Shown here in pieces: positions 53,650 to 64,000 of a stretch of DNA of 64,000 nucleotides. The stretch spans positions 14,195,325 to 14,259,324 of the forward strand of contig NW_004955463.1 in assembly GCF_000276665.1 (NCBI RefSeq), in the 5' to 3' direction. The translations under genes were made by a program, and so were the position numbers. The stretch is from Chinchilla lanigera. Taxonomy: Eukaryota; Chordata; Mammalia; Rodentia; Chinchillidae. The notes beneath the pieces were generated by a model that searched no databases, was not told where the DNA came from, and saw only the letters and a program-made list of their open reading frames with translations. Every line of letters begins with the position of its first letter. Within the stretch, counting starts at the first letter, position 1.

Positions 53650-54240
53650 ACATTACGGTGTGTCCTCATCTGTGGTGTGTGTTTCACTGGATCTTACACT
53701 ATTCAACTTCTGGCTTTTCCCCAAAGTCAAAATGACCATAAAAGGTAAATAGTTTAAATCAGTACATCAAGGCAGTGATGCCAGCACAACTGAAGACACT
53801 TATGAAAGAGGACTTCCAGAACTGCTTCAGAAAGTGGCAAAAATGATGGGATCAGCATGTTCAAAGTGAGAGGGATGGTTTGCGGAGGATTAGCGACAAT
53901 ACAGCTTTTACTGTAGTAAACTTTTAAAAATTTGAACATTCACCATAATTTTCAATCACATGATTTATATCTAAATATCTATATCTAGTAAAAATTCATA
54001 CTGTGGTATGCTTAAGATCTGTGCATTTTGCTCTATAGCATAGAATTATATCACAATGAAAAAGAAAAAAAAACCCAGAAGATGAGAACATCTAAGGGAG
54101 AGTGGCTGGCTGTATTTTGGTGTGTGGCGCAGGCCACAGAAGCAGACTGGACCTTGGGGTCCTAGACTATAGCTCCCCTCACAGTCCATGGTGGCTGTCA
54201 GCCCAGTTCTTTCTGGTCGTCAGAACCTGCTGATTTTAGT

Positions 54241-54328
54241 GCACTTAGGGAAGTTTTTCCCTTTTACAAATGAACAGAATGACTGAGCACTTAGGGAAGT
54301 TTTTCCCTTTCACAAATGAACAGAATGA
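54241..54328. repeat. tandem duplication, 46-base period
   Basis: GCACTTAGGGAAGTTTTTCC begins at 54241 and 54287; both units continue through 'acaaatgaacagaatga' with one C/T difference. Confidence 0.95.
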
Positions 54329-55945
54329 GGAGACTCAGGGCCCAGCTGAAGTCATGATGACAAACACCGCCAGGAGTGAACTAGCGAACAGATTCCCTGC
54401 AACACTCTGGCTGAGGAGCCTGCGAATGTGGGAAAGCAGTTTTTCATGAACTGCATATATATCCCATTCCCTGCTTGGTACCCTCTGAGAGACATTTCTG
54501 AGCCAAAGTATCACTGGGCTGTTGGGTTCCTGTCACAAGCTGGGTCCAGGGCTCTCTGGACTGCACTGATTTGCACTTGACAACATGTGTCGCTTCCCGC
54601 TGGCTCTTTGCAAGCGTTCTCTCTTCTAAGGGGTTCTGTCAACATGGCCGCCTGGCAGTGTCTCAGGGATCTAAGCTAGCCACAAAACCACACATCTTTT
54701 CCCTGTAAGCCGCATGACCTCCTCTGGCCCAATGGAACGTGGTTACCTAAGAGTTTACGGACAAACACAAGCTGCCTCCCTGAGGAGGCATGGGAGCCCC
54801 CTGCACCAGCAGGAAACTTGCAGTCTGAGCAGCCACCCTTCCTGCAGGGCCCTCCGGTCCTCAGGGTCTCTGAGGCCAGAATCTGTGGAGGGAAAAAATC
54901 TCGGGAGGAGGGACAAGCTTGCTCTCGCCAGAAGACAGGAACACAGAAAATGATTCCCTTGCTGTTTCTCCCAAGAGCCACCATAGAGGCAATTTCAAAT
55001 TCTCCTTTACAGCCACTATAATTAAGACAATAACTCCAAAGTTTTAGAAAAGCAGCCGACATAAAAAGTCAGCCACATGTCCATGGTACCTCTCCATATG
55101 TCCTTTGAGATAAAATCATAAGAGAAGAACTGCCGAGGAATGGAGAGTAGCAGGGAACAGGTGACAAGCTGAATTCGACAGTGGCAGGCAGCCAGCCCAC
55201 GGTCCCCAGGAGCACTGTGCTCAGCATTCCAGACCTTTCTCTCAGAGCCTTCCAGCAAACGCCATAACAGCTTCCCTTCAAACACTCTCAGAAATATTGA
55301 CGCCCCCTCAGTTCTTCTGGGAACTCTGAGAGTCCAGGAGCTTCTTCTGGGTCACAAGAGGCACCTGCCTTTCTCTGACGGGTTAAAGGGCTTAGCTCTT
55401 CTTTTATTACCAGAATGTGAATCCCATAATCACTTTGCTCCTGCTGTGGACTTGGCTGACCCCCCAGCAAATGATGGTTTTCATTAGAGAATTACCATGA
55501 GCTACAATGGTATTCAGCATCAAGGATGCCAAACAGGGGTTGGGGTGTTGTTCAGAGACAGTTGACTGATATACAACCCTCTGGGCATTGAGGGAATTGA
55601 AGGGTCCATCCAGACCAGAGAGCCCCAGCAGTACAGGCTGCAGGCTCATCTGGTGTAGTTGGTGAGACCATGCATACCTCCCTCTTGTAGCTTCAATTGT
55701 TTCCAGTTCTGGTCCTCTATCAGTATTGTAGCTGCTACACATGCATGAGCCCCAAGACGTGTGCACGCACACACATAGACTCTCATTCATCCACCTAGGA
55801 TGCAGGCAACAGGCACAGGTTGCAATATCATGAAGACTGGAATACCGTAAATGTCAGCCTGCAGATTTTACAAAGATTAACCTCAAACTGACAGTGGGAT
55901 GCCTGGAATTTTTACCTAGTATGTGTTTCTGCAAATATTTCAACT
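54329..55945. other. 1.6 kb without recognised repeat or gene
   Basis: Contains 'aagccgcatgacc', 'gcgttctctcttctaagg' and the AT-rich block 'tataattaagacaataactccaaagttttag', possibly conserved. Two minus-strand frames (127-128 codons at 54676-55062 and 55407-55790) have no domain I recognise. Confidence 0.35.
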
Positions 55946-55947
55946 TC

Positions 55948-56145
55948 AGCCTAGTATGGTGGCGCATGCCTGTTATCCCAGTGTTCTGAGAGGCTGAGGC
56001 AGAAGAACTGCAGTTTAAGACCATCCTGGGCAAATTAGGAAGACTCTGTCTCAACATTAAAAATAAAAAAGAGCTGGAGATGGAGCTTAGTGGTAGAGTG
56101 TTGTCTAGCATGCCCAAGGCCCTGGTTCAATCCCTAGTATTTAAA
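55948..56145 (+). repeat. dimeric B1-ID SINE, sense, full length
   Basis: B1 half 'gcctagtatggtggcgcatgcctgttatcccag', 'gagaggctgaggcaga', 'aagaccatcctgggcaaa', 'agactctgtctc'; A-rich linker; ID half 'gagctggagatggagcttagtggtagagtg', 'cctggttcaatccctagta'; A-rich tail. Best-preserved copy of this dimer in the window. Confidence 0.93.
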
Positions 56146-58515
56146 AGAAAAAAGAAAAAATTCAGTTCTCCTGATTTTGATAATTATGGATTAATGGACT
56201 TTACTGCAGCCTCCTGTTTTCTTTTCCAACTTGATAACACAGTGCTTACTTTGACAGCACATAAACCAACTTGGCAACGCATTTCAAGGGCTGGTTTTAA
56301 AGTCATTGGGATGGGACTGATGCCAGAATGCCAAGTGTTCCGTCCATCTACAGTTAGCTGCCTGCAAAACATGTCTAAAATTATCCCTAATTCTAAGGCC
56401 TCTATACAATCAACCTCTCCAGTATAATAATTCTAAAACCTTTCTTGATTCCTGCTTTTAATAAAGTACATTTACAGAGGATATGAATTCCAGATTTGAT
56501 TTCAGGCTCTGGGGATGTATATTCCTCTTCTGGAACTTGTATATCCGGTCCTGGGATAGAAAGGGAGGGGTGGGACAGGAGAGAGTCCACAGCATAACAA
56601 GCATTCCTTGTATTTCTTCTGTCTTTTACACGCTAAGCATGTAGAGAAGAGACAAACTAAGCCCAGCATCTGGTTAAAGTCAGGTAAGGAGCACTCTGGG
56701 GGGAAAGCCTAAAGTTAGTTGCCAACCTCTTTCTCTTTTTAATGTGTTTTTGCAGATGGATGAGAATTGCAGCCAATAAAGTTTTCGGTTTTAGGTGATA
56801 CTTGGAAGAAAAAAGAAAGGAAAAGAAAGAGTTAGTTGAACCATCATCCTATCAGCTCTCTACCACTGCAAACAGTTGGCATAATGCGATGTAAGGTCTC
56901 ACCACTCCCAGCTGCGGCCACGCCAGAGGAATATCTAGGATTCGTCTGGAAGGAATGACGGGGTGTGGGAAGGCTGCTGAACTCAGCAAACAGAGGTGTG
57001 CCTCTGTGTCCACACCATGGATGTCTTCTGCCATAGTTTCATGGCATCTCCTGCAGCGCTGGAAAGGCTCACAGCTCTCTATAGGAGCTCTATAGGAAGT
57101 GGGGTGGTTGGTTTGAGTTCCTATTGTGGTCTTGCTGCCCAGTTGCCTTTCACCAGGAAGAAGCCAAACCATCGCTGAATGGTGGTTTGTGCATGTGCAA
57201 AGAGGAGATAGTGAAATCTACTTCACTTGTCTTCACGCTGGCCCATGGTCCACATGAGCCTTTTCCTACACTCAGAAGGGAGGTTAGGCCATGTGTAGGT
57301 CACTAACACTCACCCTGTTGTGGGAATGGAGCACAGAGGAGTTGAAGAAATACTCTGATTTATTCTATAAACTCCCATTCCATCGTGACATGAGAAACTA
57401 AATTTACTCCAGCCCTCTAATTTCAGTCCATTCCCATGCTCTGGAACAATTTTTCTTTAGATAACTCAGTCTGTTTTGGAGCAGTGCCCAGAGTTTCAGA
57501 TGTCTTTCTCCTTCCTTTTTCTCACCAACATGGCGCCTGGGCACATCAGGAGAGGGAGGGCAGGCTGGACTTTGCGTTGTGTCTTCCAGATCCACACCAT
57601 GTCTGTTGGAGGGTAGCTGATCTGAGCTTATGCCTGGTGACTGCTGATGAGCAGCTGGGGTGCTCCACCCCTTGGCATTCTACCAGAGAAGACTATGGGT
57701 TGAGTGGCCTGAGGTGCGTTCTCTTTCCTGGCTGAGTTAGAGCCCAGCCTCCTTTTTACCTAATTTAACCCCCTCCCCCTGGTTCTCTTTCTGTCCTGTG
57801 GGCCCTTGGGTCTGGCTGCGACCCCAGTGCGGTCAGGTCTCTGGAAGTTCATTGTGTAGCCCTTGGCCCAGCACCATCTTGCCCACCACAGTCATCTCTT
57901 TCTGGGAAGTCTTCCAGCCACACGCAATGTCTGGACCCCAGCGTCTGGACCCCACCCTGCCGAGGACACGCAAGAGAGCCTGAGTTCTTGCCACACCACA
58001 CAGGAATTGAGGGTAGCTTGGGAAAGCTGAGCTCAAGCCTTCCACTGCCTAACCACATGGTACCGTGGAGTTTACTCTGATGTGGCCACTCCTGGACTGG
58101 CACAGCAAGCCTGTTTCCATACAGAGCCTTAAATACGAAATGAGGGGAAAGGATTCCATGGTGATTTTAACCTAACACACACTTTCCCCTCTGCACTGGC
58201 CAGAGACAAAATCAAGAGCAGTGTCTCTCCAGCTTCAGTCTCCTTTCTCCTTTTCATGATCCTATGGGACCAGAAACAGGAAGCTTCCTGCCTCTGGGAT
58301 TCATCATTCTCCTCCTGTCCTAAAGCACCTAGCCTCCTGGCCAGGTTGCCACAGAAAGGACCCGTGCTTGGAGGCCTGGAAATAATTCTATGCTGAGTCC
58401 TCCCAGCAGCCTACAGGCTTTGTTTCTTGTTAAGTTACATGGGAGCTAAGGAAATTTAGAATAATCCTATTTCTCCTTCAGTAAAACCTAGCTGTTGCAA
58501 CTATTATTTCAACAA
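56146..58515. other. 2.4 kb without recognised repeat or gene
   Basis: No family recognised. The tandem 'ctctataggagctctatagg' at about 57077-57096 is a small direct repeat. Frames on both strands up to 115 codons have no domain. Confidence 0.35.
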
Positions 58516-58516
58516 A

Positions 58517-58562
58517 GAAGAAAAAAAGAGAGAGAAAGAGAGAGAAGAGAGAGACAGCAAGA
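58517..58562. repeat. (GA)n-rich tract
   Basis: GA/GAAA low-complexity run. Confidence 0.9.
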
Positions 58563-59370
58563 GAAAAGGGCCATTCATGGTGCGGAGAACCTCAGTATTA
58601 ACCTTTTTTTTACATTCGCATATATGCGCAGGTACACAAGCACATTCATGCTGTAGAAATCCACAGGTGCACAAGTGCAGAGCTACATGGTGAAACATGT
58701 CTTTGGCAGGATGGGCTGGAAAAAAGCGGTAGTTCAGTCAATGAAACACAAAAGGGCAAAGTATATTATTATTCTTCAGAAAACGTTATCCTATTTTAAC
58801 CGATGACCTTCAGAACTACTTTCATCTCAAAAGAATTTGATTCCTAAGATAGTACTTGAAAATGCAGTTTGGAAAGTATGACACACTTTTCAAATGTGTA
58901 CTTATACACTAACTTCATTATTATCATTATTATGTTTCCAAAGTGCTAGTCCCTCAGAAATTCGCCTGGAGCAACTTTACCTTTGATGAAGGGCTATTTC
59001 CCATGCTGATTCCAAATGATGCTGAGCAGCCTCCAGCAGCTTCTCTTCTGGTAAAACTGTTTCATGAATTATTCTGAGGCATCTGCCTTGATCTACTTTC
59101 CACTTTAATATATTACTTCCTAGACTATAATCAGATTCCACTTGCTGTGATCATCCATGTAGAGGACTCTTTATCCCCATCCCTGCCCTACCATTACACC
59201 TCCTGAGAAAAACCAGCCACATGAACTGGGGAAGAAATCAAAGCAATGGGTTCCTCAGCTGCTCAAGAAGATGGGCAGACAATTCTACAGAAGTGGATTG
59301 GTCTTTTTAGTGGAGGAGACAAGTTTAATACTGAGACAACTAGAAGAGAACATTAAACCCTAAACTCTCT
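58563..59370. other. unique sequence, nothing recognised
   Basis: Includes an ATTATT patch at about 58917-58933. No gene or repeat recognised. Confidence 0.35.
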
Positions 59371-59377
59371 GGCACTG

Positions 59378-60021
59378 TTATGGTTGATACATTGTGTCAA
59401 CTTGAGGAGTCTCCAAGCTTAACTAAGTGACTCAGCAGTTCTACACCCTGGGGTTAAAAAGACATGCTCTTGCTGTTGTTCACTGGGTCAACTTGAGAAG
59501 TTTAGAAGGTTAATTATGTGACTCAGCCCAGGGCCAGGCTTCTTACTTTGTATTCATCCTAAGCTTGTGCAAGAGGAAGGCAAGGAGATGGTATGGGTAC
59601 AGAGGATCACCTGGGTAGGCTGCATATAGAAAAAGGGAAATGAAGAAGGACTGATTGCTGTTTCTTCGGAGGAGCCCCAGGCTTAGCCTTCAGCTTGGCG
59701 GTCATCTCCTGGCTTCTGTGCAGACTGTTCGGCTTCCGCTTGGGACTCTTCAGCCTTCTGGTGTAGACTCTTCAGCCTTTGTCGTAGATTCTTCAGCATT
59801 CTCTTGTAGACCCATCAGCCTCCTGATACAGACTTGCATGAACACTGCAGTGAGTGCCAGACCTTGGACTGGGCTTTGCTCTTCAGTCCCCAGCGTGCAG
59901 ACACCCTCTGTACGCTTCCTCATCTAACTCTGTGGCTGACCATTGTAAGCCAAACTTGTAATTTCTTGTACATTTTTATATCTGTGTTATATCAGTTTCT
60001 CTAGTAAATCCTGACTGATAC
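59378..60021 (+). repeat. ERVL-type LTR, sense
   Basis: Starts TGTTATGGTTGATACATTGTG with 'tcaacttgagg', ends 'gtttctctagtaaatcctgactgataca'. This start and end pair is the mammalian ERVL/MLT2-like LTR pattern. The middle has an expanded 21-24-base tandem repeat. Confidence 0.6.
59740..59835. repeat. tandem repeat, ~22-base units, inside the LTR
   Basis: Four imperfect units built on GTAGACTCTTCAGCCT with spacers of 5-8 bases. Confidence 0.85.
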
Positions 60022-60319
60022 AGGAATCATCTACAGACAATAAGAATCCAGGAAGGAAGATGTGATGGTTTGGATCTTAAAGACCCCCAGTGAACCCTAA
60101 GCTAAAGACTTCATCTCCAGCTTGTGGTGCTATTGGGAGGTGGAGCTGTTAAAGGCGGAGCCTAGTGGGAGCAGGTTAGGGGATTAGGAGTGGGCCCTTC
60201 AAGATGATGGGACCTGACTCCTTCCGCCTCTCCTCCTCCTTCTCCTCTTGCCTTCCTCATGCTCCTCCACCTCTTCCACTTACTCCTCCTTCCTCCTCAT
60301 CCTCCCAATCCCCTTCTTT

Positions 60320-60421
60320 TTTTTTTTTTTTTGTTTTTTTTTTCCAGTACTGGGAATTGAACTCACGACCTTACGCTTGCCAGGCAGGCACTGTGCCACT
60401 GAGCTAAATCCCCAGTCCCCT
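60320..60421 (-). repeat. ID-type SINE, antisense, 13-bp TSD
   Basis: T-run, 'agtactgggaattgaactcacgacc', 'gtgccactgagctaaatccccagtcc'. AATCCCCTTCTTT at 60307-60319 and 60422-60434 is a perfect target duplication. Confidence 0.96.
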
Positions 60422-60485
60422 AATCCCCTTCTTTCTTCTTCCTCTTCCTCTTCCTCTTCTTCTCCTTCTCCTTCTTCCTTGAACT
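60422..60485. repeat. (CTTCCT)n pyrimidine tract
   Basis: Pyrimidine-only run of CTT/CCT units in the LTR. Confidence 0.85.
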
Positions 60486-60525
60486 CTCTCTCCACCTGGC
60501 CACCATGAAGCAGACACATGTTGGG

Positions 60526-61135
60526 GACTGTGAAGAGACCAACTTGACAGAGCGGGGAGAAAGAAAGGAGAATCTAGAGACAATCCAAGAAACAGGGCTT
60601 GTTGTGATAGCCCAAGAAATGCTAGCCTGTGAGGTTCATAGCGTGCAATGTTATGACGACTGCTGCATTTTTGGGAGATGCGAAAAGCATCTAAAACTGA
60701 AAAGTCCCTTATCGTTATCTGGCTGGGCTATTCTAGTGGCAGTAGGAGAAAATAATCAAACATAAACTCTTTTGTACATACAACAAAGAAATAGGAATTG
60801 CTGATAAGTGAAGGAATGCAGCAAGTGAGGGAAATGAAACTCAGTGTTTTTGGTATCAGAGAGTAGGAAGAAGGGGGACTTCTTCCCTTTGTGACTAAAA
60901 TAATCAGCTGACTGGAAAAAAGGGCTCTGATGGGTGCAGGATTACAGAGAATTCTTCATCTTCACGTAAAGAGGAGTGATTTGTTTCTTTTGGTTATTTG
61001 GAATTTGACTGCTCTCTTGACACAGTCAACATAGACCTGAATGGCTTTGTCCACTAGCAACTCACCTATTTGTTCTCCAGTTGTCAACTAAGGAATTCAA
61101 GAACCTGGCCACTTCACAAGACTGAGGTAAGGATG
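60526..61135. other. unique sequence, nothing recognised
   Basis: No gene or repeat recognised. Confidence 0.35.
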
Positions 61136-61380
61136 CAAAACTGCATAGCCCTGCAAGTAGCACTCTGGCATCGGACTGACTTTTCAAATCCTTGCTCCAC
61201 TGCTTACTTGCTGAGGGTTTGTGAGGTTATAAAGCTTCTCTGTGCCTGAAACTTTTCATCCATAAAAACAGGAACAACTATACTTATCTCATAAATCAGA
61301 TAATTTGTCTTAAGCACTTGGTATTCAACATAGTGACTCAACTTAGTAATGACTTAACAAATGTTAGTTATTTATTACTT
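61136..61380 (+). repeat. MIR SINE
   Basis: 'tttcaaatccttgctccactgcttacttgctgagg', 'tctgtgcctgaaacttttcatccataaaaacagg', 'cttggtattcaacatag' fit MIR in order. Confidence 0.75.
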
Positions 61381-61477
61381 TGGTCAAATAAAATAGTAAG
61401 TACTAAACAATTTATAAATTATAAAGTTCTCAACAAAGGAAATCTTTTTAGAGATAGCAATTGGGGGATGGAGAAAA

Positions 61478-61705
61478 GTACTGAAGTCTTGGTTTGAATC
61501 CTGCATCTGACACCAATTAGTTCTGTTATACAAGGCAAGTTTCTTAACCTCCAAAAGGTCTCAATTTTCCTCCTACAATTAATACAAAGAATAATCTACA
61601 TCCTACCTACTGAAAGGTTTTGAAAATAGGAAGAGATGATTCATGTAAAGCTATTTTGTAAAGGGTAATAATTTTCAAAGGATAAGTATTAGCCGTTATG
61701 ATCAT
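61478..61705 (+). repeat. MIR SINE
   Basis: 'ggtttgaatcctgcatctgacacc', 'caaggcaagtttcttaacctccaaaaggtctcaattttcc', 'gtaaagctattttgtaaaggg'. Confidence 0.75.
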
Positions 61706-61800
61706 TCATATACTGTATTGAAATCCATCCTTTATTAATGTGCAATGTTATGAGTTTCACTGTGCCTCAGAGCAGCATCCTGTACAAATCTGATTTGTAC

Positions 61801-62185
61801 TGCACTACAGTTTGAGTGTTGAATGTCCCCCAAAAGGCCAGGGATTTAAGGTTTTGTCTCCAGAGTGGCGAATTGGGAGGTGGTGGAGACTTTAGGAAGT
61901 AGGGAGGGCCCACCAGGAGGGCCTTACATCATCAGAACTGTGCTCTCAAAGGGATTAAAGGACATTTCCTTTTCCTCTGTTGCTCTGTCTGTGAGGTGAG
62001 CAGTTTGTTCTTCCACATGCTCCCTGTCATTGTCATCTACCACACCCTCGTCTTAGGGGCCTAAAAGCAATGGGTCCACTTGGTCATGGACTGAACTTCT
62101 AAAACCATGTGACAAAATGAAACTTTTCTCTTCTTTAATTAATTACCCCAGGTATTTTACTATAGTGACAGAAAGCTGACTAACA
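61801..62185 (+). repeat. ERVL/MaLR-like LTR, sense, near full length
   Basis: Starts TGCACTACAGTTTGAG, 'gaatgtcccccaaaaggcc', 'gggaggtggtggagactttaggaagtagg', 'tctgtgaggtgagcagtttg', 'ggtcatggactgaacttc', 'attaccccaggtattttactatagtgacagaaagctgactaaca'. Same family as 15330 and 18781. Confidence 0.7.
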
Positions 62186-62260
62186 CACATGGGCTCCACG
62201 ATTTATTTGCCATGGGCATGTTCAATAGTCCCTTAAAAGAAAGCAAAGTCTTGGGTTTCC

Positions 62261-62674
62261 CTATGTTGGCCTAGGCTCTAGAAGTGGACAGCAGGCACTC
62301 TGGATTGAATCACTATCAAGCTTTGCATATTTGTTATTTATTTTGGTTAGGGCAATCAATAGAGTGGGAGTGGAGTCTGGTGGAATTGGGGGGAAAGGAG
62401 CTTGGTCAACCATAATACTGTGAGTGGCTGCATGGCACTGAGTCATTAGTATGGATGGTTCATTAGAGAGCAAAACTTTGAAAGGCAGGACAGAAACAAA
62501 TTCTGACTTGACCTCAAATTGCTCCTGAAGCCCAGGATCCACTTTCCCACTGTACACATCAATCTCAGAGCCTGAGGTGGAAGGTGGAGATGGCAGACTG
62601 GCAAGATGAGAGCAGAGTTCCTGGCACCCTTCAATCAGGTGTGATGCTTTAGACAGCAAGGACGAGCCTTTCAT
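62261..62674 (-). CDS. unexplained 137-codon open frame, possibly a decayed retroelement frame
   Basis: Starts MKGSSLLSKASHLIEGCQEL on the minus strand and contains SLPSPPSTSGSE and PFPPIPPDSTPTL. Proline/serine-rich acidic middle and an amphipathic N-terminus are unlike the chance frames elsewhere. I cannot name a family; a gag-like fragment is one idea, a chance frame is another. No promoter, splice context or start signal was seen. Confidence 0.2.
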   Translation of the reverse strand: MKGSSLLSKASHLIEGCQELCSHLASLPSPPSTSGSEIDVYSGKVDPGLQEQFEVKSEFVSVLPFKVLLSNEPSILMTQCHAATHSIMVDQAPFPPIPPDSTPTLLIALTKINNKYAKLDSDSIQSACCPLLEPRPT

Positions 62675-64000
62675 TGAGTGAGCTCATTAAGAATCGCTAG
62701 CTTCTTCATGTTCCTTTATAGAACATAGTCCAGACAGGGCCTTGGACAGAATGCAGCAAAGATGTTAAGTCAACATCTCCTACATCTGGCATACAAGGAG
62801 GATGTGCCTGGTTTCCCAAAACCTCCTCCTTTTGTTGTTTATTTGTGCAGTTTTAATCTTTTGGAGATTACATTCACTTACATATGGAGATACTAAATGT
62901 TGCTCGCAGAAAGGAAACAAGGCTTATCACTTCTGCTATGAATATCTGCATTGATCAGTTTTGGGGAGCTACTAGCAATTGTTCAGCATGGAACCAACCT
63001 AAAGTCAGGGATCCATTTTTCCAGCCACAAAGTGTAATTTACAACAGCATAAACCAAGACCACCCTTGGCCTGGGGCAATAATAACAGGTGGAATTGGCT
63101 AAAAGTCTGGCATAGGCCTTGCAGCTCTGAGCAAGGAGCTTTGAATGCCTCTCCTGGCTCCTAGTGATCCCTAGAGGAGTAACTTTTGGGAATAAAGTAT
63201 CTGAAAAAATGTAACTTTGATATATTTCAGAATATAGAGCTTTATTTTGCTTCACAGAGTATTGAAGTGACATTTGGTAAACATAATTAAAGTATACTTT
63301 AGTGTCATTAGCATGGATTTAAAAGGTAGGGAACCACTCATCATTTCTTGGTGTACATTTTCAACTGATACTATTCACCCTTTCCAAATCCTTTATTTAA
63401 TCAGAGCAGGGGCAGGAGGAGGGACGAGGAAATCTATCTTGTACTTTAAAAGCAAAGGCATTTTCTTCTTACGTGCTTTTTGTTCAAAGTAAAAATATAT
63501 TTGCATTTTGAATGTATCTCTGTTGAAATGGATTCACCATGTTGACATCTGGTTTAATTATTTTGCATCAGTCTACCTGGGAACCAAGCAGTGGCCCTCC
63601 ATGTCCCAGCTATTCTGTCTGGCACAGCCATTTGGATAGAGGAAACAGAGTAACTTAAGTCATTGTGTAACAAGACCTCATTCTCTGGAGGTTTTCAGTA
63701 AGAGAAAGGGCACCTTCTCAACTTTAAAGGTAATTACCCTGTAAACATTAAAAACCTGGAGTGACTTTAGCATAGACATTCGCAAAGCAGCGAAACAGTT
63801 TGGTCCCAGCGAACTCTTTCATGTCAACATTGCCAGATTCTGGGCTCTGCATTTTCAACTAGTTCAGAGCAGTGGCTTTCTGCAGAGGCAATGTTACACA
63901 GAAGTGGAAATTCTACAGCAATTCCAGCCCAAGGAGTCAGGAGAAGTTTCTTTCTTCACACTTCTTGCTTCCGGTTCTAGTGAGAAGGCAGCTGACCTCT
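62675..64000. other. 1.3 kb without recognised repeat or gene
   Basis: Frames at 62884-63102 (plus) and 62983-63273 (minus) overlap and have no domain. The sequence runs off the window end. Confidence 0.35.

Larger units (their letters stand above)
53462..53960 (+). mobile_element. mariner transposon remnant, plus strand
   Basis: Encodes, with frameshifts, NITVCPH (near 53650), FWLFPKVKMTIKGK (53708-53749), and KEDFQNCFRKWQ (about 53806-53840). These are consecutive motifs from the last third of a mariner transposase (family pattern: PHPPYSPDLAPCDFWLFP). The third catalytic Asp is replaced by Asn just before FWLFP. Inactive. Confidence 0.88.
60061..60525 (+). repeat. ERVL/MaLR-like LTR, sense, 3'-truncated
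   Basis: Starts TGTGATGGTTTGGATC, 'ggtgctattgggaggtggagctgttaaaggcggagcctagtggg'. The middle is an expanded CTCCT/CTTCT tract, interrupted by an ID-type SINE. No 3' terminus is visible. Confidence 0.6.

Noticed and set aside
1..64000. CRISPR arrays, operons, bacterial-type genes or ribosome binding sites
   Set aside because: No spacer-repeat array and no dense coding were found; the sequence is mammalian nuclear DNA, so these categories do not apply.
1..64000. rRNA, snRNA, 7SK, Y RNA or microRNA genes
   Set aside because: Their characteristic sequences were looked for by eye and not seen; only 7SL- and tRNA-derived SINEs were found.

Overview
This window is nuclear DNA from a mammal, almost certainly a rodent outside the mouse/rat family. 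It has vertebrate-style intergenic or intronic sequence with no operon-like gene packing. It contains 7SL-derived B1 SINEs carrying the internal 29-bp duplication, tRNA-derived ID-type SINEs, dimeric B1-ID SINEs, and ancient mammalian MIR, L2, L1M, HAL1-like, MER5, MLT1 and mariner remnants. That repeat mix fits a squirrel/beaver/kangaroo-rat type lineage; a beaver-like (castorimorph) genome is my best guess, but it is a guess. One assembly gap (160 N) lies at 3041-3200.

I found no intact protein-coding gene and no convincing coding exon. The only gene-derived sequence I can name with confidence is a processed (retrotransposed) pseudogene of RAC1 at 33811-35088. It is full length, including the 5' UTR and the 3' UTR of a short polyadenylated transcript. 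It is disabled by a lost start codon, frameshifts and P-loop substitutions, and it is split by a solo LTR at 34284-34645 flanked by 5-bp target duplications.

Layout. 1-3 kb: B1/ID and LTR fragments, MIR. 3-6.3 kb: the gap with telomere-like repeats at its edge, three dimeric B1-ID SINEs, L2. 6.7-8.3 kb: an antisense L2 interrupted by an L1 3' end, itself hit by two ID-type SINEs. 9.5-10.4 kb: two LTRs back to back and an ID. 10.4-12.8 kb: no recognised repeat. 12.8-13.5 kb: L1 ORF2 with B1 and ID insertions. 13.5-19 kb: mostly unique sequence with candidate conserved non-coding blocks and two old LTRs. 19.8-20.1 kb: a composite ID+B1 unit flanked by one target duplication. 22-27 kb: MIR, MER5, a long hairpin, HAL1/L1 antisense, B1, ID. 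27-31 kb: mostly unique, L2, MLT1-like LTR. 31-37 kb: a cluster of young LTRs, L1 3' end, RAC1 retrocopy, MER5, ID, possible ERV leader. 37-40 kb: unique. 40-48.4 kb: dense antisense L1, MLT1, B1, nested LTRs, L2, MIR. 48.9-54 kb: HAL1-like, SINEs, a 160-bp direct duplication, mariner remnants in inverted orientation. 54-59 kb: mostly unique. 59.4-62.7 kb: three LTRs, two MIRs and an unexplained 137-codon open frame. 62.7-64 kb: unique.

Nothing here works together as a pathway. The biology in the window is retroelement history, readable through target-site duplications and nested insertions. Family names are assigned by eye from remembered consensus patterns; boundaries of old elements are approximate, whereas those supported by target-site duplications are exact.
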